From Streptomyces sp. AC1-42W (GTDB taxonomy: Bacteria; Actinomycetota; Actinomycetes; Streptomycetales; Streptomycetaceae): a DNA stretch of 64,000 nucleotides. Position numbers and translations under genes: made by a program. Below the pieces are notes generated by a model. That model saw only the letters and a list, made by a program, of their open reading frames with translations, did no database searches and was not told the origin of the DNA. Location: positions 1,612,001 through 1,676,000 of the forward strand of contig NZ_QKWY01000002.1 in assembly GCF_003248355.1 (NCBI RefSeq), given 5' to 3'. Shown in pieces: positions 34,491 through 43,221 of the stretch (position 1 is the first letter of the stretch; each line of letters opens with the position of its first letter).

Positions 34491-34757
34491 GGAGTTCGTC
34501 ATCGAGGGCTGCTACCTGATGCGCGACCGGCTCAGCGGGGTGGAGGTGCTGGAGAGCTTCGGTATCGGCCGGCAGGAGGCCAGGGACCTCTCCGAGCACT
34601 CCGAATTCCTCCAGCTCTTCCGCAAGCTGCTGTTCAGCCGCATCGTCCCCTGCGTCAAGGACATCGGCCTGTGGGGCGAACGGCTCCAGAAGGCGTACGT
34701 GGACATGGGCGTCCTCGAACTCGGCAAGGGGGACGCCGGCACCTGGGCCCGTCTCCG
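34487..34757 (+). pseudogene. Duplicated 3' part of the ferritin-like diiron gene
   Basis: Bases 34490-34727 match 32514-32749 of the ferritin-like gene with about five substitutions. The bases coding for the C-terminal tail are then deleted, and a short match to the original end (GGGGGACGCCGGC) resumes near 34731. The four or so coding changes (for example EN to ES, RKE to RQE) suggest an old copy or a lost paralogue rather than a fresh duplication. Confidence 0.85.
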
Positions 34758-34827
34758 CCGGGGGACCGCCCCCTGGTCCCCGATCCGCCTGCCGTGCCCG
34801 CTTCGTTCCCGGTGCCCGGATTCCTGC

Positions 34828-35820
34828 TCAGTGCCCCAGATCCGTCGAGGCGCGGACGACGAGCCGGGGTGCGAACCGCTCGACCCGCTCGGCCCGTTGG
34901 CGGACGGGTGCGGCAAGCAGCGACAGCGCGCGTTCCGCCATGGCGGACAGCGGATGCCGGATGGAGGTGAGGGGCGGGTCGAGGAGCCTCAGTATCTCGG
35001 TGTCGTCGAATCCGGTGACGGCGATCTCGTCGGGGACGGACACCGACGCGCGATGCAGTGCGGTCACCAGACCCACGGCCAGGACGTCCGCGCCGCAGAC
35101 GACCGCGTCGACCCGGTCGCGTTCCTCGACGATGCGGCGGGCCGCCGTGCGACCGGCGTCGGTCGTGAAGCTGGGCTGGAGAATGGTGGTGGCGTCCTTC
35201 CCCAGCAACTCGGTGAAGGCGGCGAGTCGTTCGGCGCCGGATGAAGACGCCTGGTCGGCCGCCACAAGTGCGATCCGGTCCCGTCCGATGCCGCGCAGAT
35301 GCTCGACGAGGAGTCGTACGGCGGCCGCGTTGTCGAGCGTGACGGCGACGGTTCCCGAGTCCTCGGCCCATCGGTCGAAGAGCACGACGGGGCGGCGGGT
35401 GGCCGCCTTCCTCAGAGCGGGGCCCGACTCGGCCGCGGACACGGGGACGACGAGCAGGCCGTCCACGGGGCCGCTCAGCAGGGCGTCGATCTGCTCGGCC
35501 TCGATCCCGGGATCATTCGCCGCGTCCGAGAGGACGAGCGTGCCGCCCGCCGCCCGCACCCGGCGCGCGATGGAGTCGGCGAGCTGGACGAAATAGGGGT
35601 TGGCGAGCGAGGGGACGACGACGCCCACGGTGCCGGTGGTCCCCGTACGCAGCGCCCGTGCGGAGTGATTGGTCCGGTAGCCGAGGCGGCGAGCGGCCTC
35701 GGCCACCCGGCGCGCGAGTTCGGGGTCGACGTTGCGCGGGGTGCCGGCGAGGACGCGTGACGCCGTTGCGCGGGAGACGCCGGCGGCCTCGGCCACGTCG
35801 ATGAGTCGGGGCGCAGGCAC
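34828..35820 (-). CDS. LacI-family repressor of the riboflavin catabolic operon
   Basis: 330 residues. The helix-turn-helix and hinge PRLIDVAEAAGVSRATASRVLAG is at the N-terminus, and the periplasmic-binding-protein-like domain follows (TGTVGVVVPSLANPYFVQLAD; RIALVAADQASSS; VCGADVLAVGLV). The GTG at 35820 has GAAGGA ahead; the longer frame to 35928 would cross the operator. It is divergent from the ribokinase gene, with a 16-base palindrome between them. The likely inducer is riboflavin, ribose or a product of the pathway, by inference. Confidence 0.9.
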   Translation of the reverse strand: MPAPRLIDVAEAAGVSRATASRVLAGTPRNVDPELARRVAEAARRLGYRTNHSARALRTGTTGTVGVVVPSLANPYFVQLADSIARRVRAAGGTLVLSDAANDPGIEAEQIDALLSGPVDGLLVVPVSAAESGPALRKAATRRPVVLFDRWAEDSGTVAVTLDNAAAVRLLVEHLRGIGRDRIALVAADQASSSGAERLAAFTELLGKDATTILQPSFTTDAGRTAARRIVEERDRVDAVVCGADVLAVGLVTALHRASVSVPDEIAVTGFDDTEILRLLDPPLTSIRHPLSAMAERALSLLAAPVRQRAERVERFAPRLVVRASTDLGH

Positions 35821-35930
35821 GTGAACGTGTCCTTCCCGGTCGGTGAACTGGACGGTGAACGGATCACGGCGGGCGCCGAGAGATCTTGGCAGAGAGTACT
35901 TGACGGCCGGGATGCCCTGATGGAGCATGT

Positions 35931-35946
35931 GGGAGATCGATCTCCC
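35931..35946. promoter_or_regulatory. 16-bp palindrome, probable LacI operator
   Basis: GGGAGATCGATCTCCC is a perfect dyad placed directly before the ribosome site of the ribokinase gene and ~110 bases upstream of the divergent LacI gene. Position and symmetry fit an operator repressing the catabolic genes and perhaps the regulator itself. Confidence 0.65.
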
Positions 35947-35957
35947 AAGGAGTGCAC

Positions 35958-36878
35958 ATGCCGTCCATCACCGTTGTCGGTTCGGTGAACCGCGACCTTG
36001 TCCTGACTGTCGAGGACCTGCCGCGCCCCGGCGAGACGGTGCTCAGCAGCCACTTCGTGAAGGGGGTCGGCGGCAAGGGGGCCAACCAGGCCGTTGCCGC
36101 CGCCCGCCTCGGTTCGCGGGTCCGGCTTGTGGCCCGGACCGGCACGGACGGCGCCGGCATCCTCGGCGCGCTGGAGTCGGAAGGCGTGGACGTCGCCACC
36201 GTGCGTACCGACAAGGAGGCCCCGACCGGGATCGCCGCCGTGGTCGTCGACGCGGCCGGTGAGAACTCGATCGTCGTGCATGCGGGTGCCAACGCCCGGC
36301 TCGGTGTCGGGGACCTGCCCCAGCGACTGGTTCGCGTGCCGGGCGAGGTTGTCGTCGTCCAGCACGAGATCGCTTCCGAGGTGGTGGACGCAGCGGTTCT
36401 GCGCGCCCGCGGGCAGGGCGGTATCGTGGTACTGAACCCCGCCCCGGCCCGTCCGGTGGCGCGGGAGACGCTCGCCGCCGTCGATGTCCTGGTCCCCAAC
36501 CAGGGCGAACTGGCCACGCTGCTCGGTGTCGACCGGCCCGCCACGGTGGACGCCGTCCGCGTCCTGCTGGAGAACGCGGACCTGCCTTGCCGGGCCGTCG
36601 TGGTGACACTGGGCGCGGACGGAGCGGTCCTCAAGGAAGCCCACAGCACACAGACCACACATGTTCCCGCGCCGCTCGTGGACGCCGTCGACACCGTGGG
36701 TGCCGGCGACACCTTCTGCGGCGCACTCGCGGACGCCCTCGGGCGCGGCGAGGATCTCGCGTCCGCCGTCGCACGCGCGGTGCGCGCGGCCTCGCACGCC
36801 GTCACCGGCCTCGGCGCGCAGTCGTCCATGCCGTATGCGGCACAACTGGACGCACCGGCGGTCATCGCCGCCTCCTGA
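35958..36878 (+). CDS. rcaD: Ribokinase (PfkB family)
   Basis: 306 residues. It opens MPSITVVGSVNRDLVLTVEDLPRPGET, has GGKGANQAVAAARLG near residue 37, and the C-terminal catalytic motif DTVGAGDTFCGAL (Asp base) near 248. It phosphorylates ribose to ribose-5-phosphate. As first gene of the operon with a riboflavin-lyase-like enzyme, its job is most likely to salvage the ribose freed from riboflavin, the RcaD role described in Microbacterium. AAGGAG precedes the ATG. Confidence 0.85.
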   Translation: MPSITVVGSVNRDLVLTVEDLPRPGETVLSSHFVKGVGGKGANQAVAAARLGSRVRLVARTGTDGAGILGALESEGVDVATVRTDKEAPTGIAAVVVDAAGENSIVVHAGANARLGVGDLPQRLVRVPGEVVVVQHEIASEVVDAAVLRARGQGGIVVLNPAPARPVARETLAAVDVLVPNQGELATLLGVDRPATVDAVRVLLENADLPCRAVVVTLGADGAVLKEAHSTQTTHVPAPLVDAVDTVGAGDTFCGALADALGRGEDLASAVARAVRAASHAVTGLGAQSSMPYAAQLDAPAVIAAS

Positions 36879-36917
36879 CCCCCCGCAGGGCATCAACAGC
36901 ACAACGGAGAACCACCC

Positions 36918-38264
36918 ATGAGGAACCTCAAGATCGGCGTGTTCGAGAACGCGCAGACCAACGCGAGCGGCACCGCGACCTGGCGTCACCCCGACAGCAA
37001 GCGGCACCTGTTCGACACCTTGGAATACTGGCGCGAACTCGCCGCTGTCTGCGAGGACGCGAAGCTGGACTTCCTGTTCCTCGCCGATGCCTGGGGCTGG
37101 TCGGAGATAGCCGGTACCCGTCCCCCGATCGCCACGGAGGAGACGCTCGACCTGCCGCGGCTCGACCCGATGGTGGTGGCGTCGGCCCTGCTGTCGACCA
37201 CGAAGAACCTGGGCCTGGTCATGACGGGGTCGGTCCTCGTGGAGCCGCCGTACGCCTTCGCGCGACGCATGGCCACGATCGACCAGCTCTCCGGCGGCCG
37301 GGTCGGCTGGAACGTGGTGACGACCGGCACCGCCGACACCGCCGTCAAGGCGTTCGGCATGGACATGGTGGCCCATGACGACCGGTACCGCATGGCCGAG
37401 GACTTCCTCGACCTGGTCTACAAGTACTGGGAGGGCGCCTGGGAGCCGGACGCCCTGGAGAAGGACAAGAACGGCCGGTTCGCCGACCCGGACAAGGTGC
37501 ACCTGATCAAGCACGAGGGCCCGTTCTTCCGCTCGGAGGGGTACGGCAACACGGCGCGCTCCCCGCAGGGCACGCCGGTGCTGTTCCAGGCGGGCGCCTC
37601 GCCGGCCGGCCGCCGTGTCGGCGGACGACACGGCGAGTGCATGTTCGTGGGCAGCGGCTCGATCGAGCAGCTCGCGGGGCACACCTCCTCCATCCGCGAG
37701 GAGGCGGTCAAGGCGGGCCGCCGCGCGGACGAGGTGAAGGTGATGTCGGCCTTCTCCTGCGTGGTCGGTGCCACGACTTCCGACGCCGAGCGGCGCTACC
37801 AGCGGATTCTCGACGCCCAGCGGCCGGAGGTGACCGTCGCCAGCTACGCGATGTTCACCGGTCTGGACCTGTCCTCGTACGCTCCGGAGACACCGATGAC
37901 GGAGCTGTCCACCGAGATGTCGCAGACGCAGGTGGCCCGTTTCGCCGGCAAGACGGTCGGTGACGTCCTCGCCGACTGGCACACCCATGGTGTCGGCGCG
38001 CGCCCCGTGGTGGGTACCGCGGAGGAGATCGCGGACGAGATCTGCGCGCTCGCCGAGGGTGCGGACCTGGACGGTTTCCTGCTCTCCCCGGCGATCCAGC
38101 CGGCCTCGACCACGGACTTCGTGGAGTCGGTTCTGCCGATTCTGCGGGAGCGCGGCGCGTTCCGCGGCGAGTACACGGAGGGCGAGAGCCTGCGCGAGCG
38201 GCTCACCGGCGCCTCGGACCGTGCGCTGCCGGCCAGTCACCCCGCCGCGCAGTACCGGCACTGA
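36918..38264 (+). CDS. rcaE: LLM-type flavin-dependent monooxygenase, candidate riboflavin lyase
   Basis: 448 residues of the NtaA/SnaA/DszA branch of the luciferase-like family: LKIGVFENAQTNASGTATWRHP at the start, LATIDQLSGGRVGWNVVTTGT-like block at about 118-140 (ATIDQLSGGRVGWNVVTT), and NTARSPQGTPVLFQAGAS near 215. These enzymes use reduced flavin and oxygen. Neighbouring ribokinase, flavin reductase and riboflavin kinase identify it as the likely RcaE homologue, which splits riboflavin into lumichrome and ribose. Without a comparison it could be another NtaA-type oxygenase. Confidence 0.75.
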   Translation: MRNLKIGVFENAQTNASGTATWRHPDSKRHLFDTLEYWRELAAVCEDAKLDFLFLADAWGWSEIAGTRPPIATEETLDLPRLDPMVVASALLSTTKNLGLVMTGSVLVEPPYAFARRMATIDQLSGGRVGWNVVTTGTADTAVKAFGMDMVAHDDRYRMAEDFLDLVYKYWEGAWEPDALEKDKNGRFADPDKVHLIKHEGPFFRSEGYGNTARSPQGTPVLFQAGASPAGRRVGGRHGECMFVGSGSIEQLAGHTSSIREEAVKAGRRADEVKVMSAFSCVVGATTSDAERRYQRILDAQRPEVTVASYAMFTGLDLSSYAPETPMTELSTEMSQTQVARFAGKTVGDVLADWHTHGVGARPVVGTAEEIADEICALAEGADLDGFLLSPAIQPASTTDFVESVLPILRERGAFRGEYTEGESLRERLTGASDRALPASHPAAQYRH

Positions 38265-38300
38265 GCAACACCCAGCGGCAACGAGAGAAAGTCGAACACC

Positions 38301-38825
38301 ATGGTCACGTCTGCCCCACACCAGTCCGGCGCCCTGGCACCGGTACCCCTGGATGCGGCCACACTGCGGCAGGCATTCGGGGCGTTCCCGACCGGCGTCG
38401 TCGCGATCGGCGCGGTGCGCGGCGACGAGCCGGTGGGCTTCGCGGCGAGCTCGTTCGTCTCCATTTCGCTGGAGCCACCCATGGTGGCCATCAGTGTGGC
38501 CCGCACCTCGACCACCTGGCCGCGTCTGTCGTCGGCGCCCGTCGTGGGGCTCAGCGTGCTCAGCGGTGAGCAGGGTTCCCTCTGCCGGCGGCTGGCCTCC
38601 AGGAACGCGGACCGTTTCGAGGGTGTCGCCTGGCGGGCCACGCCCGAGGGGGGTGTCCTGATCGAGGACGCCGCGCTCTGGCTGACCGCACGCGTGGGGG
38701 CGAGCTACGACGGTGGTGACCACGAGATCGTGCTCCTCGAACTGCTGACGGTGGAACTGTTCTCCGGTGTGGAACCGCTCGTCTTCCACACCAGTCAGTT
38801 CCGGGAGCTCGCCCCCCATGTGTAA
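38301..38825 (+). CDS. rcaB: Flavin reductase
   Basis: 174 residues of the HpaC/ActVB flavin-reductase-like FMN-binding fold: FGAFPTGVVAIGAV at about 27-40, GFAASSFVSISLEPPMVAISVARTS at about 46-70, and HEIVLLELLTVEL near the end. It uses NAD(P)H to supply reduced flavin to the monooxygenase encoded immediately upstream. It overlaps the riboflavin kinase gene by 8 bases. Confidence 0.87.
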   Translation: MVTSAPHQSGALAPVPLDAATLRQAFGAFPTGVVAIGAVRGDEPVGFAASSFVSISLEPPMVAISVARTSTTWPRLSSAPVVGLSVLSGEQGSLCRRLASRNADRFEGVAWRATPEGGVLIEDAALWLTARVGASYDGGDHEIVLLELLTVELFSGVEPLVFHTSQFRELAPHV

Positions 38826-39276
38826 CCGCCCGGACGCCCGCGCGCCTCTCACCGGTTCCGTGGTGCACGGTGCCGGCCGAGGCCGCGGGCTCGGGTTCCC
38901 CACCGCCAATATCGCGGCCGACCCCGGATCACCGGTCCCGCCGCCCGCGATCTACAGCGGCTGGTTCGTACGGCGATCGACCGGCGGAGTCCACCGCGGG
39001 ACGATCAGCATCGGGTCCAATCCCACGTTCTGCGACACGACGGACGTACACATCGAGGTGTACTGCCACGACGCGGCCGGTGAGCTGTACGGAGAACGTG
39101 TCGTCGTGTGGTTCGTGGAACGCATCAGGGACACCGTCAAGTTCTCGTCGGTCGATGCCCTGGTGCGCGCCGCACGGCAGGACGTGGTCCGGTCGGACGC
39201 TCTGCTCGCCTCCGATCGTGGACAGCGCGTCCTCGCCGAAATCCGCACCGCTCTCAGGCCGGCCGCGTCCGCCTGA
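38818..39276 (+). CDS. rcaA: Stand-alone riboflavin kinase
   Basis: 152 residues. Riboflavin kinase core: GSVVHGAGRGRGLGFPTANIAAD at about residues 13-35, TISIGSNPTFCDT near 64, ELYGERVVVWFVERIRDTVKFSSVDAL near 90. The FAD-synthetase (nucleotidyltransferase) half of the usual bacterial RibF is absent, so this is a dedicated FMN-forming enzyme, like RcaA of the Microbacterium pathway. The ATG at 38818 overlaps the reductase stop. Confidence 0.87.
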   Translation: MCNRPDARAPLTGSVVHGAGRGRGLGFPTANIAADPGSPVPPPAIYSGWFVRRSTGGVHRGTISIGSNPTFCDTTDVHIEVYCHDAAGELYGERVVVWFVERIRDTVKFSSVDALVRAARQDVVRSDALLASDRGQRVLAEIRTALRPAASA

Positions 39277-39291
39277 GACTCATTCCCCGCT

Positions 39292-39315
39292 GGGTCCGGC
39301 ACTTCCGCCGGACCC
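39292..39315 (+). promoter_or_regulatory. Intercistronic hairpin before the transporter gene
   Basis: Perfect 9-base stem GGGTCCGGC/GCCGGACCC with a 6-base loop lies between the riboflavin kinase and transporter genes. No U-tract and no FMN-riboswitch features are seen. It could be an attenuator or mRNA stabiliser. Confidence 0.4.
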
Positions 39316-39382
39316 GGCGCACCCCTACCCGGCCCCACCCGGACACCCATCTCAGCCCTGCTCACGGACAAAGGTGTTATTC

Positions 39383-40138
39383 ATGAGCGCACTCGAGTGG
39401 TTGAACCAGCAGTTCGACCTGTTCGGCATTCCCGTCTACTGGTCGGACTTCCTGGGCAACATCCTGGCCCTTGCCACGGTCTGGCTGGCGTTGAAGCGTT
39501 CGCTCACGGCCTGGCCGGTGCAGATCCTCGGCTCAGTCCTGCTGCTGATCGCAAGCCTCAACGTGCATCTCGGAGGCAACGCGGCGCGGCAGGTCGTGAT
39601 CATCATATCAGCCTCGTGGGGCTGGGCCACGTGGAAGCGGAGCAGGGAGAAGGAGGGCTCGATCAACGTTCGCTGGGCCTCCGGCCGCGAGCGCCTGGTC
39701 CTGATCGCGGCCATGGCTCTGGGCACCTTCGGCTTCTCGGCTCTGCTCAACGCGACCGACGCCTCGTTCTATCCGGGCGCTCCCATGTGGATGATCCTCG
39801 CGGATGCCTGGATCTTCATCGGCTCGATTCTCGCGATGTACACACAGGCGCGGCGTTACATCGAGTTCTGGTTCGTCTGGCTCGCCGTCGATCTCGTCGG
39901 AGTGCCGCTCGCCATCTACTCGGAGCTGTACTTCTCCGGCATCGTCTACGCGATCTTCTTCGTCATGGTCGTCATGGGCATCCGCGACTGGGCCTCCCGC
40001 AGCAAGGGCCAGGACGTGTCGTCACCGATGGAACCCACCGTCGTGCTGGAGAGCCGCACCGGAGCGTCGGCCGTCTCCTCGCCGGCCGGCGGCCGGACGG
40101 AGCCCGAACCCGCAGGCGACGCCCGTCCCGCGGGCTGA
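39383..40138 (+). CDS. ribM: PnuC-family transporter, probable riboflavin importer (RibM/PnuX type)
   Basis: 251 residues with about seven hydrophobic segments in the first ~210 residues and a hydrophilic C-terminal tail. GNILALATVWLALKRSLTAWPVQILGSVLLL and the aromatic YIEFWFVWLAVDLVGVPLAIYSELYFSGIVYAIFFVMVVMG pattern, containing W-x3-D-x6, are typical of PnuC-fold vitamin carriers. Actinobacterial members next to flavin genes (RibM/PnuX) carry riboflavin, which fits this operon. Nicotinamide riboside transport is the alternative but has no support from neighbours. Confidence 0.82.
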   Translation: MSALEWLNQQFDLFGIPVYWSDFLGNILALATVWLALKRSLTAWPVQILGSVLLLIASLNVHLGGNAARQVVIIISASWGWATWKRSREKEGSINVRWASGRERLVLIAAMALGTFGFSALLNATDASFYPGAPMWMILADAWIFIGSILAMYTQARRYIEFWFVWLAVDLVGVPLAIYSELYFSGIVYAIFFVMVVMGIRDWASRSKGQDVSSPMEPTVVLESRTGASAVSSPAGGRTEPEPAGDARPAG

Positions 40139-40181
40139 CCCCGGACCCCGGTAGCCCGTGCCCGTTCGCCGGTCGGCCCCA

Positions 40182-40243
40182 GGGCCTGTATCGAGTTCCC
40201 CGTCGTTCGCCCGCCGTGCGGACGGGGAACTCGATACAGGCCC
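40182..40243. terminator. 23-bp perfect stem-loop, bidirectional terminator
   Basis: Arms at 40182-40204 and 40221-40243 are perfectly complementary (start GGGCCTGTATCGAG), with a 16-base loop. It lies between convergent genes, the transporter and the PBP, so it can serve both strands. The outer GGGCCTGT resembles the end of the MITE at 29344, leaving open a transposon origin. Confidence 0.7.
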
Positions 40244-40284
40244 CGGAGCGTGTTCCGAACGTGCCGCCTGCCGGGCGGACGGCG

Positions 40285-41760
40285 CTACTCTCCGAACACG
40301 CCCTGGTCGCGCAGGGCCGCCTCCATCACGGCACGGGCGATCGGGGCCGCGCTGCCGCCGCCGCTGATGTCGGCGCGGTCGGCCTCGGCGTCCTCCACGA
40401 CGACCGCGACCGCGACCGCCGGGCGGGCCGCGCCGTCCGCCTGCGCCCAGGAGATGAACCAGGCGTAGGGCAGGTCCGAGTTGTCCACGCCGTGCTGGGC
40501 GGTGCCGGTCTTGCCGCCGACCGTCGCCCCGTCGATCGCCGCGTTCGTGCCCGTACCGTCCCGCACGACGTCCACCATCATCTGCCGCAGCCGCGTCGCC
40601 GTCAGCGGGTTCATCGCCCGGTGGTACGCACGCGAGCCGGTGGTGCGGACGGTGGCGCCGTCGTGCCGGGTCGTCCGCTCCACCAGATGCGGATACATCA
40701 GCTCCCCGCCGTTGGCGACGGCCGCCGCCACCAGCGCCATCTGGAGCGGGGTCGCCGTGGTGTCGAACTGCCCGATCGAGGACTGGGCCAGCTGGTCGTC
40801 GCTCATGTCCGTGTCGAAGTTGCTCGCCGCCACCCCGGACGGGATGCGCAGCCCGGCGTCGTTGAAGCCGAACCGCTCGGCCGCCGCCACCATCCCGTCG
40901 AGCCCGACCTCCACACCCAGATGTGCCATGACGGTGTTGCAGGACACCCGGATCGCATCGGCCAGCGACGCCTTCTCGCAGCCCCGCGACTCGTTGGGCA
41001 GCACGGTCGACGTGCCCGGCAGCACGTACGGGGAGGGCGTGTCGGTCGCCGCGTCCGGATCGGTGACGACCTCCGCGTCCAGCGCCGCCGCCGCCGTCAC
41101 GATCTTGAACGTGGAGCCGGGCGGATACGTCTGCCGGATCGCCCGGTTCAGCATGGGCCGGCTCGCCGCCCCGTTCAGCTCCCGCCAGGCGTCCGTGACG
41201 GACGAGCCGGTCCCGGAGAGCCGCCCGGGATCGTACGACGGGGTGGAGACCAGGGCCAGCACGCGCCCCGTCGCCGGTTCGACGGCCGCGACCGCGCCCC
41301 GCCGGTTGCCGAGCCCCTCGTACGCGGCCCGCTGCACCGCGTCCCGGACCGTCGTGACGACGTCCCCGCCGGGCTGCCGGTCCCGGCTGACCTCGCCCCA
41401 CAGGGGGAGCGGGGCCAGCAGCGGATCGGTGCCCGAGAGCACCGGGTCCTCGGCGTTCTCGATGAGCGTGGTGCCGTACGTCTGCGAGGCGTAGCCGGTC
41501 ACCGGCGCGTACAGGGGCCCGTAGCGGTAGGTGCGTTCGTACGCCAGCTGCTCGCCGGTGTCCACCGAGCCGGTGACGGGCCGGCCGTCCACCAGGATGT
41601 TGCCGCGCGGCTGGTCGTAGCGGGCGATGGTGGTGCGCCGGTTGGCCGGGTTGGCGTCCAGCTCGTCGGCCTCGAAGACCTGCACGCGGGCCGCGTTCGC
41701 CAGCAGGGCCACGAGCAGCAGCAGGCAGAACGCGGCGGCGTGCCGGATGTAGCGGATCAC
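40285..41760 (-). CDS. Class B penicillin-binding protein
   Basis: About 491 residues: N-terminal membrane anchor (HAAAFCLLLLVALLANAARVQV), a pedestal domain, and a transpeptidase domain with SxxK in PPGSTFKIVT (about 270), SxN in VSCNTVMAHLG (about 325) and KTG in GGKTGTAQHG (about 430). It cross-links peptidoglycan together with the SEDS protein encoded just upstream, whose stop it overlaps. GTG starts exist at both 41760 and 41763. A piece of its 3' end is duplicated at 34385-34490. Confidence 0.92.
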   Translation of the reverse strand: MIRYIRHAAAFCLLLLVALLANAARVQVFEADELDANPANRRTTIARYDQPRGNILVDGRPVTGSVDTGEQLAYERTYRYGPLYAPVTGYASQTYGTTLIENAEDPVLSGTDPLLAPLPLWGEVSRDRQPGGDVVTTVRDAVQRAAYEGLGNRRGAVAAVEPATGRVLALVSTPSYDPGRLSGTGSSVTDAWRELNGAASRPMLNRAIRQTYPPGSTFKIVTAAAALDAEVVTDPDAATDTPSPYVLPGTSTVLPNESRGCEKASLADAIRVSCNTVMAHLGVEVGLDGMVAAAERFGFNDAGLRIPSGVAASNFDTDMSDDQLAQSSIGQFDTTATPLQMALVAAAVANGGELMYPHLVERTTRHDGATVRTTGSRAYHRAMNPLTATRLRQMMVDVVRDGTGTNAAIDGATVGGKTGTAQHGVDNSDLPYAWFISWAQADGAARPAVAVAVVVEDAEADRADISGGGSAAPIARAVMEAALRDQGVFGE

Positions 41761-43136
41761 CACCCGCCCTCCGCGACCGGCGCCACGATCCCCGCGTCCG
41801 CCTCCTGCGGCGCGGGTCTGCGGGCCAGGTCGCTCACCCGGATCAGCAGGGCCACGATGATCCAGTTGGTGACCACGGACGAACCGCCCTGCGCCAGGAA
41901 CGGCATCGCCATCCCGGTCAGCGGGATCAGCCCCATCACCCCGCCCGCGATCACGAACACCTGGAGCGCCAGGATCGACGCCAGCCCGATCGCCAGCAGC
42001 CGCCCGAACGCGTCGCGCAGGGCGAGCCCGGCCCGGAACCCGCGCGCCACCAGCAGCGCGTACAGCAGGAACACCGCCGTCAGGCCGACGTACCCCAGCT
42101 CCTCGCCGGCCGTCGCCAGGATGAAGTCGGACTTGGCGGCGAACCCGATGAGGACGGAGTGCCCGAGGCCGAGCCCGGTACCGAGCATCCCGCCGGCCGC
42201 GAACGCGAACAGCGACTGGGCGAGCTGGCCCGGCCCCCGCCCGGCGTCGATCGAGGCGAACGGATCGAGCCAGTCCTGCACCCGGCTGTGCACATGCGGT
42301 TCGAACGAGCCCACCACGAACGCGCCGACCGCCGCGAGCAGCAGCCCCACCGCGATCCAGCCGGTCCGGCCCGTCGCCACGTACAGCAGGATCACGAACA
42401 GGCCGAAGAACAGCAGAGAGGTGCCCAGATCGCGTTCCAGGACCAGCACCCCGACACTGATCAGCCAGATGGCCACGATCGGCCCGAGCACCCGCCCGGT
42501 GGGCAGCTGGAGCCGCCAGATCCTGCGCCCGGTGTACGCGAGGGCGTTGCTGTTGGCCGCGAGATAGGCGGCGAAGAACACCGCGAGCAGGATCTTGGCG
42601 AACTCACCCGGCTGGAAGGAGAACCCGGCGACCCTGATCCAGATCTTCGCCCCGTTCACCGCCGGGAAGAAGATGGGCACGATCATCAGGACGAGAGCGG
42701 CGGCCACCGAGAGATACGCGTAGCGCTGGAGCACCCGGTGGTCGCGCAGGAACACCACCACCGCGATGAAGAACGCGACGCCGATCGTGGACCAGATCAG
42801 CTGCGTCGTCGCCGCCCGGTCGCCCGGCGTCTCCAGGTCCAGCCGGTAGATCAGCACCAGGCCCAGCCCGTTGAGCAGCACCGCGATCGGCAGCAGCAGC
42901 GGATCGGCGTACGGGGCGCGCAGCCGCACCGCGAGATGGGCCAGCAGCGCGAGCAGCCCCAGACCGCCCGCGTACCCCGCGACATCGGGCGGGACCGCGT
43001 CGTCGTGGGCGAGACCGACCGCGGCGTAGCCGTAGACGGAGATCAGGACGGCCCCGATGAGGAGCGAGAGTTCCACGCCGCGCCGCCTGGGCAGGCGCGG
43101 TTCGGGCGGGCGCGCGTCCGCCGTCGATGCGGTCAT
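41757..43136 (-). CDS. FtsW/RodA/SpoVE (SEDS) glycosyltransferase
   Basis: 459 residues with about 12 membrane helices. SEDS signatures are AKIWIRVAGFSFQPGEFAKILLAVFFAAYLA at about 165-195, LERDLGTSLLFFGLF near 235, and GYVGLTAVFLLYALLVARGF plus GMAMPFLAQGGSSVVTNWI towards the end. It polymerises peptidoglycan glycan strands with the class B PBP encoded next. This is an accessory PBP/SEDS pair; which growth stage it serves cannot be told. Confidence 0.93.
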   Translation of the reverse strand: MTASTADARPPEPRLPRRRGVELSLLIGAVLISVYGYAAVGLAHDDAVPPDVAGYAGGLGLLALLAHLAVRLRAPYADPLLLPIAVLLNGLGLVLIYRLDLETPGDRAATTQLIWSTIGVAFFIAVVVFLRDHRVLQRYAYLSVAAALVLMIVPIFFPAVNGAKIWIRVAGFSFQPGEFAKILLAVFFAAYLAANSNALAYTGRRIWRLQLPTGRVLGPIVAIWLISVGVLVLERDLGTSLLFFGLFVILLYVATGRTGWIAVGLLLAAVGAFVVGSFEPHVHSRVQDWLDPFASIDAGRGPGQLAQSLFAFAAGGMLGTGLGLGHSVLIGFAAKSDFILATAGEELGYVGLTAVFLLYALLVARGFRAGLALRDAFGRLLAIGLASILALQVFVIAGGVMGLIPLTGMAMPFLAQGGSSVVTNWIIVALLIRVSDLARRPAPQEADAGIVAPVAEGGW

Positions 43137-43221
43137 GCCCCGCAACGTAGCAAGAGGTGGGGGTCATATCGGTCATGTCGGGACGCGGAGCCGCCGGGTG
43201 CGGGGCTCGCGTCTCCGCCGG

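Noticed and set aside
35475..38909. 1,144-residue minus-strand frame
   Set aside because: Shadow of the ribokinase, monooxygenase and reductase genes; arginine/glycine-rich and without a recognisable fold.
39277..39382. FMN riboswitch before the riboflavin carrier
   Set aside because: The 106-base gap holds one simple hairpin and none of the conserved FMN-aptamer segments.
39397..42567. 1,056-residue plus-strand frame
   Set aside because: Crosses a terminator and runs antisense to PBP and SEDS genes that have clear motifs.
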